From Edolisoma coerulescens (lineage: Eukaryota > Chordata > Aves > Passeriformes > Campephagidae), in assembly GCA_013397115.1 (NCBI GenBank), contig VWZW01002564.1:671053-735052 (forward strand): a stretch of 64,000 bases of DNA, read 5' to 3'. The first letter of the stretch is position 1, and each line of letters starts with the position of its first letter. Made by a program: the position numbers and the translations under genes. Under the pieces are notes generated by a model. It was not told the DNA's origin and did no database searches. It worked only from the letters and a program-made list of their open reading frames with translations. Below, in pieces: positions 1-9,470 of this stretch.

Positions 1-178
1 AGCACTGTGTGTCTGTGCACGTAGCCTTTAAACACAGAGGTCTGGTCCAGCAGACCGTGGAGCTACAGATGGGTTAGGCCTGTTTGGTGCAGTCCAAGCT
101 TTCCTCCTCTCAAAGGGCAACCAAACAGTCACTGCCTGGAGAACTCGTGCTCTTCTAAGGTTCCTGTTTCATTCTCAG

Positions 179-224
179 GTTACTCACGGGCAGGAAGATT
201 TACACGGAAAAAGATGCGCTGGAG
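179..224 (+). CDS. PDXK: PDXK coding exon (first in window)
   Basis: A 46-nt exon encoding [15 protein letters not shown]. It follows a pyrimidine-containing acceptor (TTCTCAG ending at 178) and is followed by the donor GTAAGC at 225. The first base (G179) completes a codon begun in the preceding exon, which is outside the window, and the exon ends on a codon boundary. The peptide matches the conserved segment just before the VMDMLH helix of vertebrate pyridoxal kinases. Confidence 0.93.
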
Positions 225-3200
225 GTAAGCAGGGAAAGGCTGGGATGTGTGGGGTCCCTTTCTGCATTGCTGCCTGCAGCGCTGCAGTTTGCAGTTTGTC
301 CTTAACCTTGGAGTCACTTTGGCCTCTGTCCTTTCCATGTTTATCATTAAAGCTCGTACACTCCAGGCACAGAACAGTTCCTGGTTTAGTGTCAGACTTC
401 TGAAGAAACTTCCCAGAAGAGCTCCAGATAAAGGGATTACAGGGATAATGAGTACATCTCTCCGGGCTTGCTTTCTGCAGTGAAGGAGGAGTGGCAGCAG
501 CACGCATGGCAAATACCCACACACTGTCAGCTCTGTTATTACTGCATTATTTGTCTGGGGTGAAACCCCAAGGGGACCACGGGCATTAGGAACCTGTTTG
601 GGGCTCTGCTGTCCACACTCAGCAATGCTCAGTGCGAGGACAGCTCTTCCTCATTCTCCCAGATAAATCCACAGCATTGACAGCTGCTGTCATTGCCATA
701 TGGAGGTGATAGATGGCCTGCACATATATTGCTTCGAGGTGTAAAGATTTGCCCTTTCACACAAAGTGAAGAAAATAAAAAGCTGTAGGGCTTGATGGTG
801 AAGGACAAAATAGAAATATGGTTTTATTGATGTCTTGAGAAGGGCTGAGCTCTTTGTTTTGTTGACTAGTCAAGTGCTTTCATAATGGACTGATGTTATT
901 CCCTCCAGTTTGGTTTTGAACTTCAAAAGAACACAAAATCTTTAAACAAACAGCAGCTGCAGTGGCACCCTGGAGAGTAGCTGGGGGTCTGTCAGCCCAA
1001 ATGTTTGTTGTTTTTCTGCTGTAGCAACGTCAGACCACATGGATTGGTCACCATCACTTCACAGCAGGAAGCAGCTACAGAGATCTCATCTCTCTGAACT
1101 TCCTCTGCCCCAGTTTTCTGTTACCCCACTGTGCTGGGTGAGGGTGATGAGCTGTGCCTCATGCCACTGGCTGCTGGGTTCTTCTGTTCTCATCCTCACT
1201 TGTGGAACCAGAGTCTCGAGGAGAACATCATTAGCTGAGCAGCCATTAGTTTTAGATTTGCATATTTCAGCTGCAAACATGAGGTGCATGTGCTAAACAG
1301 TTTTGCCAATTATTCTTCTGACTGATTCATGCCTAGCTCTGATTTGTGATGGGCTTTAAAAAAATCTCTCCCAAAGGGACAGAATTATACATAGGAATGG
1401 AAACATTTTTAAAGCAGTTGTTTGCGGGATGTTATATTTTAATCTGTGTGCCTTTTCCAGCTGCATGTCATATATGGGTCTGAGTAATAGTCCATGCTGG
1501 AATTTGTCCCCTTTGGAGGTGGTAGGAATTCTGGCATTGATTTCCGTGGTTTCATGCTTGCTTTCCTTTTTTTAAAAAGACTTGTGATGACAGTAGTGTC
1601 TTCTGACATAAAATTAAATATGATGTAATATTAATGTAGAAGGGACTAAGTCCCATGACTAGAAATAGTGGAGATTGGTATCCTGGTGAATTGTGACTGA
1701 GAAATGAAATTTAATTTAATATTACTGCACAGACTGATTGTGTCAGTGTATGCTGGTGGATTTACTGCTTCTTTAAAACCCAGCTGTGATGCCTGTGCAA
1801 AGAGGTCTGACAGCTGAAGAAACTTGGAGGCTTAGACAAGAAAGAAAAGCAATAAAGTATTAAAAAATAGCAGAAATAAATCCTTATCATTCAGCTGCTC
1901 ATGAGTCATAGCTAGCCTGAGAGGATTTTTAGTTAAACTCTTCTGGGAGAATTAATATTTTATCCATGTTTTATACTAAACTCATTATTGAAGTCATTCT
2001 TTCTTCTGTGAAATCAAAATCAATTCTGTCTGTAACAGCCAATTGTGATGTCAGAAGTAGAGTATTAATGAGTTTAAGTGAGGAACACAGAGTGGAAATA
2101 CATCTGCAAAGGTATATAATTTACAGCTGTAGTTTGGGGGTTGAAACAGAATGAGAAAAGAAGATTGAGACAGACACACTTGTGCCTCTGATTTAGGTTT
2201 TTTAATTTTTGCTAACTCTAAAAGTAGTAGCTAAATAAGATTTCATGACCTGGAGTTGTTGGCTTTCTAGCAAATACGTCAAGATGCCAGCTCAGGTGCA
2301 CATGTCTGTATATTTATTCTCTTACATTCTTTTGGTAATATGTTCTGAAAACATGATGCAGGCAAAAATTCTGATCGCAGCTGAAACAGAGTATTCTTTC
2401 CAGAGGAGCATCCAAAGATAACACAGAGATGCTTGTATATTTTAACAAGTTATGTACATTTAGATGTGGATGTTATGATTCCCGTATTTCAAAGTAATGG
2501 CCCTAATTCAAGTGGATTATTTGAGTAGAAACTGGTTTTTTCTCTTTACAAAAGATGCCAGAATACAGTGCTTGTTAAAAATCCTCAGTACTATGAATGA
2601 AAGTGTAATCAGCACATATAGCAGTCACTGATTCCTGCCTTTTTGCACGTTGGAAGGTGATGGATATGCTCCATGCCATGGGACCAGAGACTGTGGTGAT
2701 CACAAGCTCAGATCTGCAGGCACCTCTCGGGAACGACTACCTGATTGCTCTGGGAAGCCACAGAAAAAGTAAGTCAAGAGCTCCTTCCTTACCTGTGCTT
2801 TATTCTAACCCTTCTGTGCTTGCAGTTACTCCTTGAAGAAGTAGTTTTATTCGTCAGGCCCATCTGTAGTGCATGGAAGGAGCTCAGATCCCTCAGCTCC
2901 CCAAGTGAACACCTTCTACAATAATAGCAGGGGTGGTAAGAGTGGGGCTGCTCCATGAGGGAAGACAAGAGCTGAGTGTGGTCATAGCACAGGCAGAACT
3001 CTGTCCCCAGCCACAGGGCACAGACCCACAGGACCTGGATAAGGTGAGCAGGACAGGTCCCACTGACAGTCCAGAGTAAGGGAGACAAGCCAGGTCTGAG
3101 ATTAGTATAGAAAATCCAGTCAGTAAGGCAGGACAGCAGGGCTGTACACAGGAATATCTGCAGCATAGCTCAGGCAAGGATGCTTGTGCCCAGGCCTGAG

Positions 3201-5371
3201 CTTCCGTGCAGCTCCTGGGCAGAGGAGGAGGATGTCCCAGGTGAGGTTTACTGGGACTCTTTCAGCCTCTAGTAGTGAATCTGGCAGTGAGGATATAAAA
3301 CAGGAACTTGGAATGTTTGATTGCTTTTCTGAAAAGTCACACTGTCCTGGTAGGAGATTGTTCCTTCCTTGATAGGTTATAAAATACCCTTGTGCTTCTC
3401 TATATCCCCTTCTGTACTGTCACTAAGATGCACTGTGTGTTCAGACTGTCACACAATGTTTCCACCTGAGATGGGCACGGTTATGAGGGATGAAAAATGA
3501 AGGTGCTAGCTTCTTCCTCCCCCTTAAATCAAGTATGTACAGTATAGAACTTGTAACTGCTATCCCAAGCTGGCCAAGTTTTGGAAGGCTGTGCCTTTTA
3601 AAATAGCTGGTGCAAAGTTCACAATACCTCCTTTATGTTCCAAACAGCAAAAGAATTCAAATCTGATGATGCTTTTAAAATAATTTCTTTTAACTCTAGT
3701 AATTGCTGTTGTATTAGTTGCTGGGTCTGTCACTTAACTGTGTATCTGTGTTGTAGCTAAAGCAGATGGTACCAGGATAACACAAAGAATTCGAGTGGAG
3801 TCTCCTAAAGTGGATGCTGTCTTTGTTGGAACAGGAGACTTGTTCGCTGCTATGCTTCTGGCATGGACACACAAGCACCCCAACAATTTGAAGGTGTGGG
3901 AGAAGTTACTCATCTCTCTGCAAGTTTAGACCTTGTTTCTCTTGGGGTTTTTTTAAAAACTTCTCATCTGTACATTATTTAAAGATTGTCTTCTGGTTTT
4001 GCTTTTTTTCCTCACCTCAGAGAAGAAGCCACAGAATTTCCCTTTTGCCAAAAGGGACATTAAACAGTCATATTTCAATTAGATTGATTTTGTAATTTTG
4101 CCTAATAAGATGTTGTTCTCTCTAGAGAGACAGACTGCATGCCTGTTTATAATTACATTTTTTTACCCTCACTTCATAATAAGCACTGAAAATAATTTCT
4201 CAGATCTATTTTTCTGCTTCTTTCCCTTAAGGACATAGAGTCCTTGGTATAAGTGTATGATTTCTAATACCTGTTTTGGGAGAATTAAGTCAAAATTTCT
4301 TTTTTTTCCAAACTCTACATTACATAGTTGTCATCCTGTTTGTTTTGTCAGTCAGTTTTTCTCTTAATAGCAGTGTTTTTTAAATAATATTTATTAATAT
4401 TAAGTAATACTGAAGTAGGCAGCTGAAGTTTTACTAAAACCTGAATATGTTGTGTTGATGCAGGTGGCATGTGAAAAGACTGTGTCAGCCATGCAGCATG
4501 TTCTGCAGAGGACCATTAAGAGTGCAAAAGGTAAATTCATCCAGACCTCGCTCCCTTGTTCTGCCTGGCTTGGCATCAGAAGAAATATTCCAGGAGCTTT
4601 CTGTGTTTCCTGACTAAAAGCACCCCCTCAGTGCAGAAGCAGGCAGAGAATTTACAGAAGGAGAGCTTGGTAGTTTTGTCTGCTTGTTCCTACTGTGTCC
4701 TCCAAGCCCGTTTCTGACGAGAGCTGACTGCAGATGTCACTGTTTAGCTTGTGGTGGGTGGCAGTCGTGCTGACTGTGCCTGACTCAGCTCTGCAGGACC
4801 AGCAGAACTTGAAATGCTGAGTTTGGGGAGCCAGAGAGCTCCTGCTTCAGTGTAGCTCACTCACTGCCCCTCTGAGTGTGTGTTTAGCACTGAGAGGGGT
4901 TTATCAACTAATTGTTGTTTCTTTGCTGTGTTGGCCATGTGGGGAGTGATTTTTTTTTAGCTTCCCTCCCCTTGGAGTTCCCCTGTCTTTCAGTTCTTGA
5001 GGAAATCTGTGGGTTCCCTGAGCTGTGTGACTTCCTAATTAACAGCAGAGACTTATTTCTTTCCTGGAGAGAGGTGTGGAACAGTGGTGATAAGAAATGA
5101 CAGTGCTGACCTGGATTTTCCATCTTGGAAGCCTTTAACAGGGAGTAGTAAGGGAGATTGGGGAAGGGAGGAAGAAAAAATCATGGGGTAACAGAACAAT
5201 GTCACTTGTTTCTTTTTGTACTGCTGTTTTTAATGACATTCTGATGTCATCTTTTTAGTGCAAGCTGGAGAAGGAAACAAACCAAACTCAGCCCAGCTGG
5301 AACTGAGAATGGTCCAAAGCAAAAAGGACATAGAAAACCCAGAGATCATAGTGAAAGCCACCGTGTTATAA
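179..5371 (+). CDS. PDXK: Pyridoxal kinase, 3' half of the gene (five terminal coding exons)
   Basis: Pyridoxal kinase phosphorylates pyridoxal, pyridoxine and pyridoxamine with ATP in the cytosol, a key step in making the cofactor PLP. Five exons joined by GT/AG introns (179-224, 2657-2768, 3757-3893, 4464-4530, 5259-5371) keep one reading frame and give about 157 residues, ending in TAA at 5369-5371. By comparison with human PDXK (312 residues) this is roughly residue 156 to the end. Visible signatures are LLTGRKIY, the ATP-site segment TVVITSSDL, the ribokinase-superfamily motif [10 protein letters not shown] (its Asp is the catalytic base), [12 protein letters not shown], and the C-terminal [17 protein letters not shown]. 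The upstream exons, including the start codon, lie outside the window. Introns are 2432, 988, 570 and 728 bp and hold no repeat or second gene that I recognise. I see no frameshift or premature stop, so the gene looks intact. Identification is very secure. Confidence 0.96.
2657..2768 (+). CDS. PDXK: PDXK coding exon with ATP-site segment
   Basis: A 112-nt exon starting in phase at GTG ([20 protein letters not shown], then the [17 protein letters not shown] part) and ending with one base of a split Thr codon before the donor GTAAGT at 2769. TVVITSSDL is the strand and loop that contacts ATP in pyridoxal kinases. The acceptor is the AG at 2655-2656, with a moderate pyrimidine tract upstream. 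Confidence 0.95.
3757..3893 (+). CDS. PDXK: PDXK coding exon with catalytic GTGD motif
   Basis: A 137-nt exon between the acceptor TTGTAG (ending 3756) and the donor GTGTGG at 3894. It completes the split Thr codon and encodes a variable lid segment ([15 protein letters not shown]). That is followed by [17 protein letters not shown], which holds the catalytic Asp and anion hole, and by the [12 protein letters not shown] segment. The donor GTGTGG is weaker than GTRAGT but the frame leaves no alternative. The lid segment differs most from the human protein, as expected for the least conserved part. Confidence 0.95.
4464..4530 (+). CDS. PDXK: PDXK coding exon (C-terminal helix)
   Basis: A 67-nt exon encoding [20 protein letters not shown] plus AK, corresponding to the amphipathic helix of the human protein that starts VACEKTVS. 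The acceptor is GATGCAG ending at 4463 and the donor is GTAAAT at 4531. It ends with one base (G) of a split Val codon. Confidence 0.94.
5259..5371 (+). CDS. PDXK: PDXK terminal coding exon and stop
   Basis: This exon follows the acceptor CTTTTTAG (ending 5258). It completes the split Val codon and encodes [20 protein letters not shown] followed by [16 protein letters not shown] and TAA. The LELRMVQSK and NPEI parts are almost unchanged in vertebrate PDXK. The stop at 5369-5371 is in the expected place, giving a protein of normal C-terminal length. Confidence 0.95.
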
Positions 5372-5763
5372 AGGCTCCACGTCTCCAATAACGCACAATG
5401 TATCGATGTCCTCATTTCTTTCCTGTAAATTGTAATATTTGCCTTAGATCTGTGACAGAAACCTGACTTTCATGAAATAGTGCCCAGCATAGGCAGATAC
5501 CCACTCTCAAACATATGTGCTGGCCTTGCTCAGTTTTAAAAACAGAACAGTTAGTGTGCATTGAAGCATATTCCCAGGTATCCCAATGTCTGTCAGATTC
5601 ACTTAGTCCGTGTGATTACCCAGGGCAAGAGAGCAATGTTCCTGCCTTGCCAAAGACTGTAGATGTGAATTTGCTAATGGAATGCTTGACTGACTTGGAA
5701 AATGTATTTCAAGATGGCATCTAGTGCCAATGGAGCTGGCTCCATGCTCCCTTTTCCTGGAGG

Positions 5764-5900
5764 TACCTGGTTACCTACTCTGGTATTCGGTATCTCGGCT
5801 GCTATGAAACTAAGCAGGGTTAAAGCTACACACACAGTTCTGGTTGTGTGTAGGAGTACTTTGAAGATGTTTGGCGTGTTCAATACTCTGAAGTGACCTT
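5764..5900 (+). repeat. 5S rRNA-derived sequence (pseudogene or 5S-headed SINE)
   Basis: This segment follows vertebrate 5S rRNA in order. ACCTACTCTGGT resembles the 5S ACCACCCTGGA region. TATCTCGGCTG resembles GATCTCGTCTG. ACTAAGCAGGGTT at 5809-5821 matches the internal A-box GCTAAGCAGGGTC closely. AGTACTTTGAAGA at 5855-5867 resembles the C-box AGTACTTGGATGGGAGA, and CAATACTCTG at 5881-5890 resembles GGAATACCGGG. Between A- and C-box an extra segment forms a 9-bp hairpin (5826-5834 with 5845-5853). Divergence makes it a fossil rather than a functional 5S gene. Amniote genomes carry old SINEs with a 5S-derived head (AmnSINE1/SINE3 type), which is the likely source, but I did not identify the tail region of such an element with certainty. 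Confidence 0.68.
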
Positions 5901-6411
5901 GAGGTGTCATTCATGCTACTGATCTCTGCTCCTGTTTCTTGTCCATGCACAGCTGCACAGTTTCAGTTGTCACAGGTTCTGGCTGCTTTTTTCTCATGTC
6001 CATGGGTGCCCACATGATTTTCCTCCAAAAGCTGCTCCAGAAACACCTTCATTAACAAGATCATGCCTTTATTCAGTAGCACTGGTTAGAAGTGTGTAGT
6101 TCTACCTCCGAGGCCAGGTTTGATTCTCTGTTTTTTAACTAAGGGCAAAAGAGAAAGCAGCTCATACCCTGGAAGTTGGATGCCTTGGTTTGTTCATCGT
6201 GGGTGGATGTACTTAAAAACTACATGGGCACTTCCACTTAACATCAGTGAGCACTGCTGGCAGGCTTAGCAGTGAGGCAATGTGGGAAAAGTAGTATTTT
6301 TTGTTTATTAAGGTCTGGTAAGTTACACGTGTTTACCAAATGCAGTGAAACAGAAAAGTTAACTTGTTCATAATGTCTCTGCAAGCAACACCAGTTAGAG
6401 ATTACAGAAAC

Positions 6412-6412
6412 G

Positions 6413-6452
<40 letters not shown>

Positions 6453-6460
6453 AATAATGC
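6412..6460. repeat. (ATT)12 microsatellite with inverted flank
   Basis: Twelve ATT units run from 6414 to 6449 and then the strand flips to AATAATAATGC. The left border GCATTATTATTA (6412-6423) is the exact reverse complement of TAATAATAATGC (6449-6460), so the tract can fold on itself. Confidence 0.9.
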
Positions 6461-6989
6461 ATCTTGATTTCAAAATTCTGCTTGATAAGGCTTCAAAATG
6501 GGATTTTTAATCACTTCAGTGTCCTATGGATCACAGCCACATACTAAAGCAGCAGGGCAGGCCTGCTGACAGGTATTGGCCACTCACACTTCCATAGGAT
6601 TTCTGTATGGGATCCATGTTCATGCTTGTCCCAAGATGAGCTCTAGTGTGATGTTACATCCAAATTGAGTTGATGAGCTTTGCTTGTCTCAGACTGCATA
6701 AGGGGATGGAAATTGCATTTCTATTTGATTTCTTCTCCTGCATTTGGCATCGAAAGTGAAAAAAAAAATCACGTTACTTGAGAATTTTAAGGGAAAAAAA
6801 AAACAGCAGGAATTTATCTACTAAATGTGACTCTGCTGCCACAGTTTTTAGTAACCACTGTCATGAGTTAACTTTCTAGCAATAAGAATTTTGGTGTTGT
6901 GAACAGTTGCTAAAATTAGCAGTCAGAAACAGAGATCTGAGCTCATGGCTGGTACCCAACATGTAAAAAGATGTGAACTACCTTGACAG

Positions 6990-7314
6990 TGTGTACAAAT
7001 ACCTGATGGGAAGCAGTGAAGAGGGAACCAGGCTTTTCTCAGTGGTGCCCAAGGAGGTGATAAATAGGCAGTGGCGCAAATTGAAATACAGGAAAATCCA
7101 TTTAAACATTAAAAAAATATAATTCACTGTGAAGGTGATCAAACACTGGCACAGGTTGCCCAGAGAGGTTTTGGAGTCTCCATCCTTGGAGATTCTCAAA
7201 TGCTGACTGAACATGGCCCTGAGCAGCCTGCTGTTCTTGGCCCTGCTTGCTCAGGGGTTGGACCAGAGGATCTCCAGAGGTCCCTTCCAACCTCAGCCAT
7301 TCCACGATTCTCTG
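6990..7314 (+). mobile_element. CR1 LINE, 3' end fragment
   Basis: The segment runs collinearly with the avian CR1 3' region. It has TACAAATACCTGATGGGA, CTCAGTGGTGCCCA, AAATTGAAATACAGGAAAAT, AGGTGATCAAACACTGG, CACAGGTTGCCCAGAGAGG, GGTTGGACCAGAGGATCTCC and TCCCTTCCAACCTCAGCCAT, ending near TTCCACGATTCTCTG. It is 5'-truncated, as is usual for CR1, and lies in the PDXK 3' region in sense orientation. Confidence 0.9.
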
Positions 7315-9438
7315 AGCACTTCGAGCTGCCTTTCTTTGCAGCGCTGGATTTTTAAATTGGTGTGCAAGTATTTTGTTCTCCCTGCAACACAAACTTCCAG
7401 ATGGGCTGGAAAATACTCATATTAATATTTTGCCCCCTTTTTAGATAAGCTGCTGTTTGCTTGGGCAGCTGTGCCAGGAAGACAATTACTTCTTTTGAGA
7501 TAATTGCTTTCAGCAAAGATATTTAAATACTGTACCTGGTGATGCATTTCAACAGTTGAACACAAAAAGGATTTTTAACTGTTTCTAACACTGATTAACC
7601 AAGTGTTGCATGCCATATTCCAAACATAACTATGAGTTTATTAATCTTTTAAAATTAGACTGTTTCATGTGGAAGTGTATAATCCCTACCATCCTCTTAG
7701 GAAGAAGGGATCAACATCCTGAATTTCCCTGCCTGTACAGACAATGGTCAGTGCCCTTTTAGTAAATGTGAGACAGCACAATTTTATTTTGCCATGAGAC
7801 TAGATAGTCTTCACAAGAGGATTGAGAGAAAGGCAAGGGATGTTTTCTCTGAAATAAAGAAGTTTGGAATTTGGGAAACCTGGAGCTACCTTGCAAAAAA
7901 GGTTTTCATTGTCAACCATAATGAGCCGTGATCTTGACATAAAAGACAAAGTGGTATGTTTGTTGGAGCAGTTTATACATGTCAGGTGTAATCATTTCCC
8001 ACTTCTTCAAAGAATGGATCAGTTCAGTAATTCACACATTCCTTAGAATCTGTGGCATATCCATGTTAAAAAAAAAAAGGGATATTCATACTAATGTGCT
8101 CAATTTGCAAAAGTTCCTATTTCACAGTAGCTGGATCCTGTAGCAATGGGCTGCTGGCTTCATCTGCTTGAGTCCCTGAGGGTTGCTCATGTGATACCTG
8201 CTTTAAACTCCCACTGACCTGATCTAAATTAGGTCAGGTTTATGTCTTCAGTGAAGAATTGGGCTTAACATCTCTTGCCAGGAACAAACATCAGATATTA
8301 TCTGTAAATATATTCTGTAGCTAACGTTTTGTAGCCACAGCAGGCTAACAGGTATTTTTGAATGTCAAGGTACACATTTTTATTTGTTTAGAGTTACACA
8401 AAGCTCATGTGCAGACCAAAATTCAAAGACTCAGCACAGTCCTGTCTAACATTTCATTCCCTCCTTTCCTCCTGCATATAATACCTGTATCTTTTTCTGA
8501 GTCCCTGCTGTCTGTCTAGTGCATCTGGAAGATGTCTCAGTGTCACACCATTTATTTAGGGGCTTGGAGGAGACTGACCAGCATTGTATGATTCACTTGC
8601 AAACCTTAAGTTAAAGATAAATGGTTAATCTAAACTAGCTTAGATCCTAATTGATTACAGGAGAAGAAGCACTTTAGCCCAGAGAGTGGAGTCTGTAATA
8701 ATGGATAATCTTCCATGGCCATCCTGAGGGCATGAAAGGTGTAACCCAGCAGTCCAGCACTCACCAGCTGGGGTCTGGTGGCTTCACTGCCACGTGGGAG
8801 CATGGGAGAGGTGAATGCTTTGTGTTTGTGTCCACCCGACTTCCCTAACATTCTTTCTCCATTCTGGAATTCATTTGTGTCGGATCCCTTTTTCCTGGAG
8901 TGATTTGCAGTGCCTGTGGCCACTGCTCAAGTCCACCCACTCATTCGCGGAGCCACCTGTGCAGGAGAGACCAAAAGTTGTTTACAAACCATCTACTCTG
9001 GGCCTGGATTGGTCTCTACATGCTGAGAATTGAGACATGCATAAAGACATTGTGCTAAAATCAGTGCTATTCACACTCAATAGAAACACTTCAGAAACCT
9101 GCGGTATTAATTGTTAATGTTTGTGTGCTGATTTTTATCTCAAGTGGGGAGAAACCCACAATCCATGTGTTATACAAAAGAATCAGAGGACCAAGGTTTC
9201 CAGCTACTCATACTGCCTTTTGAGTATCTTAACTGTGTCTTGATTGGATGGTGTTAATTTGTTGTCTGTTATGGTGATTGTATTGATTAATTTTATTTTA
9301 AAATATGTGGCAAGGAAGATTGTAATAAAAGCATCTACGTTTAATATACTGTGCACACACAAATTGTTAGATCCTATTTTTAAATATGTTAATCATTTCA
9401 GAATTAAACAGCACAAGAATGGTTTGATAGTCTTGCTG

Positions 9439-9444
9439 AATAAA
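9439..9444 (+). terminator. Candidate PDXK polyadenylation signal
   Basis: AATAAA is followed about 14 bases later by a T-rich element (ATTTTTTTTCCTT). It is one of three candidates in the 3' region (also 7853-7858 and 9324-9329). No transcript evidence is available to choose between them. Confidence 0.35.
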
Positions 9445-9470
9445 GTGGATGTAATTAATTTTTTTTCCTT

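Larger units (their letters stand above)
5372..9470 (+). other. PDXK: Probable PDXK 3' UTR / 3' flank
   Basis: No coding signal is seen after the PDXK stop. AATAAA hexamers occur at 7853-7858, 9324-9329 and 9439-9444. The last is followed by a T-rich downstream stretch, which fits a polyadenylation site, so a 3' UTR of about 4 kb is plausible (long 3' UTRs are known for mammalian PDXK). The true end cannot be fixed from sequence alone. The interval holds a 5S-like element, an (ATT)n tract and a CR1 tail, each listed separately. Confidence 0.45.

Noticed and set aside
5764..5900. Functional 5S rRNA gene
   Set aside because: Too diverged, with altered box spacing from the hairpin insertion and no T-run terminator at the expected 3' end.
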